NCBI GenBank assembly: GCA_019309115.1
Contig: JAFDGW010000003.1
Span: 29,991 to 93,990, forward strand
Source: Deltaproteobacteria bacterium
GTDB lineage: Bacteria; Desulfobacterota; Syntrophobacteria; Syntrophobacterales; Thermodesulforhabdaceae
Direction of reading: 5' to 3'
DNA length: 64,000 bases
Part shown: in pieces, positions 29,638 through 38,141 of the stretch
How the letters are laid out: every line of letters begins with the position of its first letter
How positions within the stretch are numbered: position 1 is the stretch's first letter
Notes under the pieces: generated by a model
Seen by the model: the letters and a program-made list of their open reading frames with translations, nothing else
Told to the model about the DNA's origin: nothing
Databases searched by the model: none
Program-made: the position numbers and the translations under genes

Positions 29638-31764
29638 TTACTGTTTTACTGTTAACAAGAGATTCAACATTTTACCGGGTTTTACATCAATGCTTACAAT
29701 GCTTACCAGCTTTTTGCCTGTGTTTTCGGTGTGTTTGTGAAAGATATCGTAACGACCGGGAAGAAGTTCAAACATCGTCGAGCATCGAATAGTATCCCGA
29801 CGTGTTCTCACTCGTTTAACCGGTTTCGGTTGCCCCTTGGTCCACCTCAATATTCCGAAGTCTTTCATATACTTGAAGGACTCTGGGTTTATACATTTAT
29901 TCTCTTCTGTTCTAAAGGAAAGCTCAAGAACAGAAAAACCCGCATCTTCCAAGGGTTTTTCCGGCATTCCCGGGCGGAATAGGTTCCATGCTTTCCCATC
30001 GTAAATGAGCACGGTTTCCGCGTAAGGCACAAGTTGAGCCGGGATTCCAGCGGCCCGAAAGAGAGATGCTGTGGTGACCAGAATTTCCAGATCTCTGGTG
30101 GCTTTCAGGTGTTTGATAACCTGGAGAGGCGTAAGTAACTCTTGGCAAAAAGAAGATGGCACTTTACGGATTTGTTGCACCAGACGCGCTATTTGCGCAG
30201 CCTTAAGCGAAACTGTTTTTGGGCTCAATTGTTTGACAGGCCCGATAATTTTTGCAAGTTCCTCGTAATGCCATGCTGGAGGCTCGTAGTAAATCCGAGG
30301 ATTAATGAGAAAATAATCCACTATTTCCTGTTCGAGGTTGTTTTCCACTTTGATGTTGGCTCTGCTAATAGCTAGTTTCTTCAGTTCCCCGATACCGATG
30401 TCAACCAGATCTTTGGAATTCATAAGTTCCAGTAGCTTCCACAAACGATCCCACCTCTTTTGCTGAAGACCTTCTGCTAGAGCCATGATTTCAAATGCCC
30501 TTTTGCCAGCGGTGGCCAGTTTATGCGCCAATCTATCGCTCAAAGTCGGTTTCCAACTTTTTACGGTCTGAAATATGCCGTCTGAAATTTTTCTGACCTT
30601 TTCCGCTTGTTTTTGCCTTCGGCTGCGAAGTCCTGGCGATAGCCGTGCTTTGCAGGTCGGGCGAACAGGTCTAAATGTGCAGAACATGGTATTTAAGCTT
30701 TTACGCGGCGGTTCAATCGAATAATTCCCTTCAGGGCTGACGTGCAGACAGCCATAATGTGCGCCTGCTGTTCTTGTTGCGAAGGCCAGCACGTAATCAC
30801 CGGGTGTGATGCTGAATGTCCAATGTAGTGAATCAAGGTTGGTAAAGCGATGACTGAGCACGGGCCTCAGCCTTCCACCGTTGAATACCATCACGTATCC
30901 GTAGATTTTTCCGATTCCGTCAAGGTGTTCTAAAAGTAAGTTCAGGGTTTCTTTGTTAACGGTGATCGGTATGGTGTTAGCGTATCTGTCGGTTACAACG
31001 CATATGCGGTCGAGATCGAAGCGCTTATAGGTTTTGCAAATGTCCGTTAGTGCGGAGGTCATTACCACCGGAGCGGTTTGGAGAAAGGGGGTAAACCACG
31101 TGTTGTCAAAATCTTCCTGCAGCCATGAGGGATCCGTATAATGCCACCTGCCGTCATCGAGATATACTTCTACCCAGGCGTGATTACCGTCTGTGTGTTT
31201 CCATGCGGGGGTCCATACTGATCGTGCCGGAATTGCCACGCTGCGCAAAGCAGCGATATAAAGAATATTCAATTCCTCGCACCTTCCAAAGCCTCGTTTT
31301 AATACATCAAGCGGTGCAAGATCTCTTGCGTCCGTTGGAGCAAAAAGCACCTTTGATGTAAGCCAATCATTAATCTTCAGAGCAGCCTCTTTAATGGTTT
31401 TGCATTGGGCAACCAGTGGTGCGATCTCTGCAAAAAGGTATTGCCTCCAACGAGTAGTCCCTTCCTGGGCAATTCGGTTCGGACAAACATAATTCAAAAA
31501 GATATCTTCAGGAATACTTTTCCCCCACGGCATTGTTTTACGAGCTAGGGCACAGTAAAGTACATTATTTTTGAAGTCTTCTGGGGACGTATTTAGAAAT
31601 TCGGCGTAAGACATGTGAGCTATGAGGAATTCTGCTATTTTTCTCTCTGTGGAACCTTTGGGGAAGTCGTCTTGGAGGAAGTGAAATGTTTGATGCATTT
31701 TCTGGGCACAAATCGGAGTCGAAAGTAATACCAGAATTATCAGTGTGCAAAAAAGCAATTTCAT
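29638..31764 (-). CDS. Secreted transglutaminase-like protein with a second, degenerate repeat
   Basis: 708 residues from ATG 31764 (MKLLFCTLIILVLLSTPICA signal peptide; AAGGAAG upstream). The first transglutaminase-like domain (about 40-225) has an intact triad: Cys in GFGRCEELNILYIAALR, His in GNHAWVEVYL and Asp in YTDPSW. A beta-rich linker domain follows (about 240-400). A second similar segment (about 500-640, LEILVTTASLFRAAGIPAQL, VLIYDGKAWNLFRP) keeps the fold pattern but lacks the Cys and His. The end (about 650-705) is another beta-rich region. Probably periplasmic; function unknown. Its 5' end overlaps the divergent VanZ-like gene by 79 bp. Confidence 0.8.
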   Translation of the reverse strand: MKLLFCTLIILVLLSTPICAQKMHQTFHFLQDDFPKGSTERKIAEFLIAHMSYAEFLNTSPEDFKNNVLYCALARKTMPWGKSIPEDIFLNYVCPNRIAQEGTTRWRQYLFAEIAPLVAQCKTIKEAALKINDWLTSKVLFAPTDARDLAPLDVLKRGFGRCEELNILYIAALRSVAIPARSVWTPAWKHTDGNHAWVEVYLDDGRWHYTDPSWLQEDFDNTWFTPFLQTAPVVMTSALTDICKTYKRFDLDRICVVTDRYANTIPITVNKETLNLLLEHLDGIGKIYGYVMVFNGGRLRPVLSHRFTNLDSLHWTFSITPGDYVLAFATRTAGAHYGCLHVSPEGNYSIEPPRKSLNTMFCTFRPVRPTCKARLSPGLRSRRQKQAEKVRKISDGIFQTVKSWKPTLSDRLAHKLATAGKRAFEIMALAEGLQQKRWDRLWKLLELMNSKDLVDIGIGELKKLAISRANIKVENNLEQEIVDYFLINPRIYYEPPAWHYEELAKIIGPVKQLSPKTVSLKAAQIARLVQQIRKVPSSFCQELLTPLQVIKHLKATRDLEILVTTASLFRAAGIPAQLVPYAETVLIYDGKAWNLFRPGMPEKPLEDAGFSVLELSFRTEENKCINPESFKYMKDFGILRWTKGQPKPVKRVRTRRDTIRCSTMFELLPGRYDIFHKHTENTGKKLVSIVSIDVKPGKMLNLLLTVKQ

Positions 31765-32630
31765 GGTGCGGCTTCCTTGGATTTTTCCTTGCAAATATGC
31801 TCGGCCATCAGGCAGTTTCGCGCATTTACGAACAGATAGTGAGGATGTTTGGAAGTAGCGCAATGGAAACCTTCCTTTTCTGGTTTTTTCCATTACTTGC
31901 TTTTGTTGTTCTGTTAATTGCTCTTCCACGTTTTCGCAGAAGTATTGGCCAGTACGGTGCTGTTGCTTCCATTCTTGCATGGTCCATAGCTCTATTATTG
32001 CCGCTTTTTTCGTACGTAGCTTTTATACTGGCCAATATCGAAATTATCCATTTTTTTCAGTACGCCATCGTCGGCTGCTGGTTGATGAGATTGATACCGG
32101 ATCCCATTGTTGCCTTCTCAATCGGTACATTCATGGGAGCAATAGACGAAGCGTATAATTATTTTTTCTTTCCTATGTTTACCAAGTACCTGGACTTTAA
32201 CGACATTGTGCTGAACTGTTCTGGTGTGATGTTGGGTATTGTTTTCTTTCTGTTTTTTTATGGTCCGAAATCGCTCCATCTCGTGAGCCACCGTGTCTTC
32301 GCACGAATGTACTTTGCCGTTTACGTCGGGCTATGTGTTTTTACACTTATGGCCGCTACCGGATTTATAAGGTTTTCCATTGCAGGATCTGATGCTTCCT
32401 CTGTAATTGTTGGCAACTCGCTGGTGCTTTCGCTCAAACAGATAGAATCTTTTCTGCTCGTGAATAGATACGGCAAACATTATCACGTGATGACACCTGT
32501 TGAAGGTATACTGGCTTTAGCCGTGATGATTACGGGGCTTTGTATGTTTTTGAACTGGCTTACTTACCGTGGTTTAAAAAATGTCAAAGCATGTCCAGAA
32601 TGCGCTTACGGCCAGCGTAAAAGTTCATAG
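31686..32630 (+). CDS. VanZ-like membrane protein
   Basis: 314 residues from ATG 31686, chosen because GGAGGA is six bases upstream, although this overlaps the divergent transglutaminase gene; GTG 31743 or ATG 31797 are alternatives. Six or seven hydrophobic helices. The VanZ pattern is visible: IEIIHFFQYAIVGCWLM, GAIDEAYNYFFFP and FNDIVLNCSGVMLGIVFF. VanZ proteins are membrane proteins of poorly defined role, some linked to teicoplanin resistance. The C-terminal residues CPECAYG hint at a lost or partial metal site. The 3' end overlaps the convergent glycosyltransferase by 47 bp. Confidence 0.7.
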   Translation: MFDAFSGHKSESKVIPELSVCKKAISWCGFLGFFLANMLGHQAVSRIYEQIVRMFGSSAMETFLFWFFPLLAFVVLLIALPRFRRSIGQYGAVASILAWSIALLLPLFSYVAFILANIEIIHFFQYAIVGCWLMRLIPDPIVAFSIGTFMGAIDEAYNYFFFPMFTKYLDFNDIVLNCSGVMLGIVFFLFFYGPKSLHLVSHRVFARMYFAVYVGLCVFTLMAATGFIRFSIAGSDASSVIVGNSLVLSLKQIESFLLVNRYGKHYHVMTPVEGILALAVMITGLCMFLNWLTYRGLKNVKACPECAYGQRKSS

Positions 32631-34056
32631 CCATCTCTTCAACAACGCGGTCAACCTCGTTTGTGTAGAAGTCTTTTGCTTTTTCGGGAGAAACCCCTAA
32701 CTGTTTCTGAATTTTTCTGATCTGGCCGAGTGTTCTGGCGCCTAGCCATTCAAGCTTCTCACGGCAAAACTCGCAAAAAGCTGCCGAATACAGATAGCTC
32801 ATAGAAGTCTTGACCGTTTCCACATCACCGGTCTTGAGTAAATAAGCTATATGCTCGTAGAGAAGCTCTATCCAAAAAGGTCGATCTACGCCTAGGAATA
32901 TAGCGGGATCGTCATCACCGATGTTGGCTTTTTTCAATCTCTCATAAGCCCGATTTATTCGAGCTGCAGACTCTTTCAGCAGAACCAATTCCATAGCAGG
33001 CCTGTAGTCTTCGTATTTCTCGATTAGGCTGTTTCTCTTCACATCGACGTCGAACACATTCGTACAGCCGGGGTCAATAAATTCTATGCCCGACTTTTCA
33101 GGTCCCCACACGATTGGTTTTTCAACAGGTTTGTCTTCAGAAATGACGGTAGTAATTCGAGACTCTTTTTCCTCATAATGAAGGAGTCTCTTAAGTGCCG
33201 ATCCTATTACCTCACCGGGCATTACACTCAGTTTTGCCTCATCGGTTACGTCGTGAAGTTTGGCTCCGAGGTAAACCTCGTAAATCAGAGTTTGTGGATC
33301 TGCAATATTATCGAAGGTCGTGGCAATATCGGTGCCGTAACGACGCCTATGGTCATCCCATTCCATCTGGCATTCTCTATTTACCGCTTCCCTGGAGAGG
33401 ACTATATCTCCGGAAATACCTCCAGGAACGTAAGTTCCCATGATTGTCGTAAGTGGTCCCACGACAAATCTGGTAAGAGATGCGTCAACAAAGTGTCGGG
33501 CATACCTTGCTGTAATGAAAAAACCCATTCCACTCCGAAGGGAAAGATGCTCTTTTTCAACGGCTTTGAAAACCCGAAACCATGGATCGAAATCATTCCT
33601 CAGATCTCCATCCAGAAGAATCAATGTTGAAACCTCTCGAGTTCGTGAAACCTCTTCATAGATCAACTTAAGAGCGCTTCCCTTTCCCGGGGTGTGGTCG
33701 TTTTGATAACCATCGTAAGGTGTGCATATCACAATGAAATTGCGCCTAGTTTCTTTGTTAAGACTGCCGAGTATTTCGATAGCGCCTTTCAGAGCTGCAT
33801 CCATGGTGGACCTGTCTGGAGATTGTTCTGTCCATGTCCCGTCGGATACGATTATAGCCGTCGGATCGTCAGCGAAGTGTTTTGCAGCCGCTGTTATGTC
33901 CCGTTTAATTTCATCTCCTATGTTGTTATCATTTTTGTAGGTGGGATGACCGATGACTCTTTTTATATTGTATTTATCGAGAAGTTTTGCTATGGACCCT
34001 GTCTCTGGCGCTTTTCCCGAAAGATAACATCCTTCAAAAACTCTTTCGATAGTCAT
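32584..34056 (-). CDS. GT-A-fold glycosyltransferase (mannosyl/glucosylglycerate synthase-like)
   Basis: 490 residues. A GT-A core is visible: IIVSDGTW (first nucleotide-sugar site), TPGKGSALKLIYEE, and the DxD metal site LILLDGDLRNDF (about residue 148), then GPLTTIMGTYVPGGISGDIV. The C-terminal half is helical. The TPGKG and DGD arrangement is similar to GT2/GT78/GT81 enzymes making mannosyl- or glucosyl-glycerate, so a compatible-solute role is one possibility; a different acceptor cannot be excluded. The start ATG overlaps the recD2 stop by four bases (ATGA), a tight translational coupling with no obvious functional reason. Confidence 0.65.
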   Translation of the reverse strand: MTIERVFEGCYLSGKAPETGSIAKLLDKYNIKRVIGHPTYKNDNNIGDEIKRDITAAAKHFADDPTAIIVSDGTWTEQSPDRSTMDAALKGAIEILGSLNKETRRNFIVICTPYDGYQNDHTPGKGSALKLIYEEVSRTREVSTLILLDGDLRNDFDPWFRVFKAVEKEHLSLRSGMGFFITARYARHFVDASLTRFVVGPLTTIMGTYVPGGISGDIVLSREAVNRECQMEWDDHRRRYGTDIATTFDNIADPQTLIYEVYLGAKLHDVTDEAKLSVMPGEVIGSALKRLLHYEEKESRITTVISEDKPVEKPIVWGPEKSGIEFIDPGCTNVFDVDVKRNSLIEKYEDYRPAMELVLLKESAARINRAYERLKKANIGDDDPAIFLGVDRPFWIELLYEHIAYLLKTGDVETVKTSMSYLYSAAFCEFCREKLEWLGARTLGQIRKIQKQLGVSPEKAKDFYTNEVDRVVEEMAMNFYAGRKRILDML

Positions 34057-36221
34057 TGTAGGTCCTCCATGATTTTTAATAGCCTTTCTCGTAGTAAGCC
34101 GTAGCGATTTTTCAGTTTTGTGTTATTCAAAGCAATGGCCAGAGCCTTATAGGTTCCTATCATTACGACGAGTTTCCTTCCCCGGGTAACCCCTGTGTAA
34201 ATTAGATTTCTCTGCAACATAACAAAGTGCTGAGTTACCACCGGCATGATCACGGCCGGGTATTCGCTTCCCTGGGCTTTGTGGATGCTTATAGCGTAAG
34301 CCAACGATAGTTCGTCCAGTTCGTTGAATTCGTAAATCACGGGTCGATTGTCGAAGGACACGACCATCTGCTGGGCTTCTTCATCTATGAATTCAATCCG
34401 TCCTATATCGCCGTTGAACACTTCCTTTTCATAATTGTTGCGCACCTGCATAACCCTATCACCTTCGCGGAATCTCATACCTCCGCGTTCAATTTGCCGA
34501 CCTGTTGGATTAAGGGCATCTTGCAGAATTCGGTTCAGGTTGGCCGTACCCAGAATGCCCTTATTCATTGGAGTAAGCACGTGGATGTCATGGACAGGGT
34601 CCAAGCCAAAAGCTGCGGGTATTCTATCAACACATAACCTTACGATGAGAGATTGAATATCTTCTGGCGATTCTCGAACTATGAAGTAAAAATCCGACGA
34701 ACCGGAGTTACTTCTTTGGTTGTTGCGCAGGGGAAATTTGCCTTCTCGAATTCTATGAGCGTTGACCACTATTGCACTGTTTCTGGCCTGCCTGTAGATG
34801 GTGTTCAGTTTCACAACCGGAAATATGCCCGAATCTATGATATTTCTCAGTACATTTCCCGGTCCGACCGAAGGAAGCTGGTCCACATCCCCGACGAGCA
34901 GCAATGAAGTCTCATTCGGTAAGGCTTTGAGCAGGTGATAGAACAGAGGGAGATCCAGCATAGAGGCTTCGTCAACAATAAGGTAATGAGCCTTGAGATG
35001 GTTGTTTTCGTTCTTCTGAAATCCGCCCGAAGCTGGGCTGTATTCTAGGAGTCTGTGAATGGTCATAGCAGGATGGCCCGTGGCTTCTTCCAGGCGTTTT
35101 GCTGCTCGACCGGTCGGTGCTGCCAAGAGAACTTTCCAGTTCAGTACCTTTGCTGTCATGGTAATGGCTTTTACAAGGGTGGTTTTCCCCGTGCCGGGTC
35201 CTCCCGTGATAACGGTAACTTTTCTGGTCAGAGCTGTTTTTAAAGCTTCCTTTTGCTTGTCGTCCAGTTTGATGCTGAGCTTTCTTTCAACATGGTCTAT
35301 GGCTTTTTCCACCGGGAAGAGGATGCGAGGGCAGAGATAAAGGCGCATGAATTTTTCCGCCGCTCCAATTTCGCACTTGTGAAATCCCGGCAGATAGATA
35401 AAACCTTGGTCGGCTACTAGGCGTTGTTCTTTTATCAATTCAGACAGGGCATCTCTGATGGTTTCATCGCTTATGTTTAGCTTTTCTGACGTTTTTCCTA
35501 TCAGTTCTTGCGATGGGTAACAAACGTGCCCTTCCGACGCAAGTTCGTGAAGCATGTAAAATATGGCACCTTTTGCCCGAATAATTGAGTCTTCGGGAAT
35601 ACCTATTGCCTGCGCGATTCTGTCAGCCGTGATGAATCCGATTCCCGCTACATCAATCGCCAAACGGTATGGATCGGATTTGATAACGTCCACCGAATCC
35701 TTACCGTATCGTTTGAAGATTTTATAGGCATAGGAGGTTGATACTCCGTGAAGCTGTAGGAACTGCATAAGTTCCCGTATTTCCCTGTGTTCTTCCCAGG
35801 CGTCCTTTATGCTCTGTAACCTTTGAGGACCAATCCCTTCCACCTCTTTCAGTCGATCTATGTCGTGTTCTAGTATGTCCAAGGTATCGGTTCCGAATTT
35901 GTTCACTATTCTTTCGGCGATTACCGGACCTATGCCCCTAATGAGACCGGACGCAAGGTATTTTCTCATTCCTTCGATGGATGACGGTCGTGCCGATATA
36001 CAACGGTGAGCGACAAATTGCTTTCCGTACTTTTCATGAATCGTCCAGTGGCCTTCAATTTCCAGGGATTCTCCCGGAGACAGATTTCCCAGATGTCCGG
36101 TCACCGTCACCAGCTCTTTTTGACGCGATCCGTTTGGTCTGAGCTTCACCACAGCGTAACCGTCTTCCTGGCTGACGAAGGTTATCCGCTCTATTTCGCC
36201 TCTAAGCCTTTCCGGTGCCAC
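34053..36221 (-). CDS. recD2: RecD2-type DNA helicase
   Basis: 722 residues, SF1B. N-terminal OB-like domain (RLRGEIERITFVSQEDGYAV), tandem HhH (LKEVEGIGPQRLQSI, GVSTSYAYKIFKRYG), Walker A VITGGPGTGKTTLVKAI, Walker B LIVDEASMLDLPL, VGDVDQLPSVGPGN and the C-terminal AYAISIHKAQGSEYPAVIM. RecD2 occurs outside RecBCD and unwinds DNA 5' to 3'; it is implicated in repair and fork maintenance. The start is GTG 36221; the only purine-rich site overlaps it, so the true start may differ slightly. It is divergent from a small basic protein (93-bp gap). Confidence 0.92.
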   Translation of the reverse strand: MAPERLRGEIERITFVSQEDGYAVVKLRPNGSRQKELVTVTGHLGNLSPGESLEIEGHWTIHEKYGKQFVAHRCISARPSSIEGMRKYLASGLIRGIGPVIAERIVNKFGTDTLDILEHDIDRLKEVEGIGPQRLQSIKDAWEEHREIRELMQFLQLHGVSTSYAYKIFKRYGKDSVDVIKSDPYRLAIDVAGIGFITADRIAQAIGIPEDSIIRAKGAIFYMLHELASEGHVCYPSQELIGKTSEKLNISDETIRDALSELIKEQRLVADQGFIYLPGFHKCEIGAAEKFMRLYLCPRILFPVEKAIDHVERKLSIKLDDKQKEALKTALTRKVTVITGGPGTGKTTLVKAITMTAKVLNWKVLLAAPTGRAAKRLEEATGHPAMTIHRLLEYSPASGGFQKNENNHLKAHYLIVDEASMLDLPLFYHLLKALPNETSLLLVGDVDQLPSVGPGNVLRNIIDSGIFPVVKLNTIYRQARNSAIVVNAHRIREGKFPLRNNQRSNSGSSDFYFIVRESPEDIQSLIVRLCVDRIPAAFGLDPVHDIHVLTPMNKGILGTANLNRILQDALNPTGRQIERGGMRFREGDRVMQVRNNYEKEVFNGDIGRIEFIDEEAQQMVVSFDNRPVIYEFNELDELSLAYAISIHKAQGSEYPAVIMPVVTQHFVMLQRNLIYTGVTRGRKLVVMIGTYKALAIALNNTKLKNRYGLLRERLLKIMEDLQ

Positions 36222-36314
36222 CTCCGTTTCCCTTTTGACAAGCCGCCAGCTGATTTATATTTTTTACCGGGGTTGTTAAGCCTCCCGACATTCTGTCTTT
36301 TGAGGTTAGATAAT

Positions 36315-36545
36315 ATGTCTCTTTACATCAAGACCGAAGATTACAAAAAATACGGTATAACTAAAGCATCGGATCTTCGAAGAATTCGCTCCATTGTTCA
36401 GCAAGAATTGAATATATATCCCATCTACGTGACCTTCGTTAACAGGAGAGAATTTATTCGGGTCGATTTTATCAGGCCGCGTTTCAGAAAAAAAAGGAAA
36501 GGTTCAGGAAAGCGACGATTTAAGAAGGCTTGGCGTTTTTACTGA
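36315..36545 (+). CDS. Small very basic protein, function unknown
   Basis: 76 residues from ATG 36315, with GAGGT eight bases upstream. An N-terminal predicted helical and beta part (KTEDYKKYGITKASDLRRIR, then LNIYPIYVTFVNRREFI) is followed by a tail dominated by Arg and Lys (RPRFRKKRKGSGKRRFKKA). The composition suggests nucleic-acid or ribosome binding. I do not recognise a family. It is transcribed away from recD2 and ends 58 bp before the convergent dehydrogenase. A longer frame extends upstream through recD2 but has no support. Confidence 0.65.
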   Translation: MSLYIKTEDYKKYGITKASDLRRIRSIVQQELNIYPIYVTFVNRREFIRVDFIRPRFRKKRKGSGKRRFKKAWRFY

Positions 36546-36602
36546 ATTTTTGGATATGCTGCATTGAATCGCCAGCCGGTCAGATCGGCCATAGCGGGCT
36601 TC

Positions 36603-37916
36603 TCAGGCTTTTACTATTTTATACGAGTACCTGTCTAATCCTCTAGTCGCGTTTCTTGTGTCCACGATTAGTTGCGAATTTTCAACAATCCAGCGGTAAT
36701 CGTAAGCTGAGTGGTCAGTGATTATTACAACGGCGTCAAATGATCTCAGCGTTTTCTTGTCCAGCGGCGTGGATTTCATTCTAAAATGATATTTCCGTGT
36801 GGGACGAAGCGCGGGTATGTGAGGATCGTTATAAGAGACTCGAGCGCCCCTGTTCATGAGTATTTGCATTATGGGATAAGCTGGCGATTCCCGGTCATCG
36901 TCCACGTCTTTTTTATATGCAATGCCCAAAATAAGTACGGAACTGTTTTTTAAACACTTCCCCCGTTGATTAAGTGCTTCGGTTATCCTGTCCAGAACAT
37001 AGTGGGGCATTGACACGTTTATCTCACCGGCCAGTTCGATAAATCGAGCTGTGAAGTTGTATTCTCGAGCTTTCCATGCAAGGTAAAAAGGATCGATGGG
37101 AATACAGTGGCCTCCAAGACCGGGTCCGGGGTAAAATGGAGTAAACCCAAAGGGCTTTGTGGCCGCTGCGTCTATCACTTCCCAGATGTCAATTCCCATC
37201 TTGTGGGCTAGTATTTTCATTTCGTTGACCAACGCTATGTTTACCGAACGATAAATATTTTCAAGCAGCTTAGCAAATTCCGCCACTTTCGGCGATCGAA
37301 CCGCCACTACCTGATTCGTTATCGCCCCGTAAAGCTCAGATGCCACTTCAAGACATTTTTTTGTTACCCCACCAACGATTTTTGGAATATTTCCGGTGTT
37401 GTATTTAGGATTTCCCGGATCTTCCCTCTCCGGGGAGAATGCGAGAAAGAAATCCTCCCCCACCCGGAATCCCTTCTGTTCAAACAATGGCAGTAGCAGT
37501 TCTTCAGTCGTGCCAGGATAAGATGTGCTCTCTAGCACCACCAGCTGTCCGGGCCTCAGGGTTTTGCAAATGCTTTTGGCGGTGTTAATAATATAACGCA
37601 TATCCGGTTCCCTCTGAGGCGTAAGCGGTGTTGGTACGCAAATGAGAATACAATCAGGGTCGGTAAGTCGGTCGAAATCGGTAGTAACGCTCAATTTCCC
37701 GCCGTCAACAAGAGCTACCACCCTTTCTGATGGAACGTGCTTTATGTAACTCTTGCCGCCTTGTAAACTCTCCACTTTCTGCCGATCGATGTCAAAACCG
37801 ATGACGCGGAAGCCTTTTTCTCCGAAGTGGAGAAGTAATGGCAATCCTACGTAACCGAGTCCGATAATTCCAATGCGAGCTTCCCTCTTTCGAATTCTTT
37901 CTATTAACAATTCCAT
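36603..37916 (-). CDS. Nucleotide-sugar 6-dehydrogenase (UDP-GlcNAc/UDP-glucose dehydrogenase family)
   Basis: 437 residues. N-terminal NAD-binding IGIIGLGYVGLPLLLHFGEK, VLESTSYPGTTEELL, the central helix with EFAKLLENIYRSVNIALVNE, the catalytic cysteine in GPGLGGHCIPIDPFYL, and a C-terminal UDP-binding domain (LILGIAYKKDVDDDRESPA). The sequence resembles WbpA/TviB-type UDP-N-acetylhexosamine dehydrogenases more than classical Ugd, so it probably makes a uronic acid for surface polysaccharide. No glycan cluster surrounds it. Confidence 0.88.
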   Translation of the reverse strand: MELLIERIRKREARIGIIGLGYVGLPLLLHFGEKGFRVIGFDIDRQKVESLQGGKSYIKHVPSERVVALVDGGKLSVTTDFDRLTDPDCILICVPTPLTPQREPDMRYIINTAKSICKTLRPGQLVVLESTSYPGTTEELLLPLFEQKGFRVGEDFFLAFSPEREDPGNPKYNTGNIPKIVGGVTKKCLEVASELYGAITNQVVAVRSPKVAEFAKLLENIYRSVNIALVNEMKILAHKMGIDIWEVIDAAATKPFGFTPFYPGPGLGGHCIPIDPFYLAWKAREYNFTARFIELAGEINVSMPHYVLDRITEALNQRGKCLKNSSVLILGIAYKKDVDDDRESPAYPIMQILMNRGARVSYNDPHIPALRPTRKYHFRMKSTPLDKKTLRSFDAVVIITDHSAYDYRWIVENSQLIVDTRNATRGLDRYSYKIVKA

Positions 37917-38141
37917 CGAAGTCCTCTCCGACTCCCCGGAATGCAGATGTTTGCCTTTACAGTTAGTATAAAAACTTTTACCTTTCCACCTCGTACCATA
38001 GCATGTTTTTTTAAAGCGCGGTCAATTTTCCAATACAATAAGGAGGCCTTTACAAAGCCATTGTTGCGAATTTCTGCTATGAAAAAGGGTGTGTGATATT
38101 CACATTGGCAACGATTACATTGCGTAAGGAGCTAAAGCAAG

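Noticed and set aside
36006..36314. Longer N-terminal extension of the small basic protein
   Set aside because: It runs through the recD2 coding sequence on the other strand; the ribosome-binding site and protein-like composition begin only at ATG 36315.
38110..38141. Sigma-54-like TTGGCA...TTGC upstream of the GlnD homologue
   Set aside because: The GG-to-GC spacing is 13 bases rather than the required 10.
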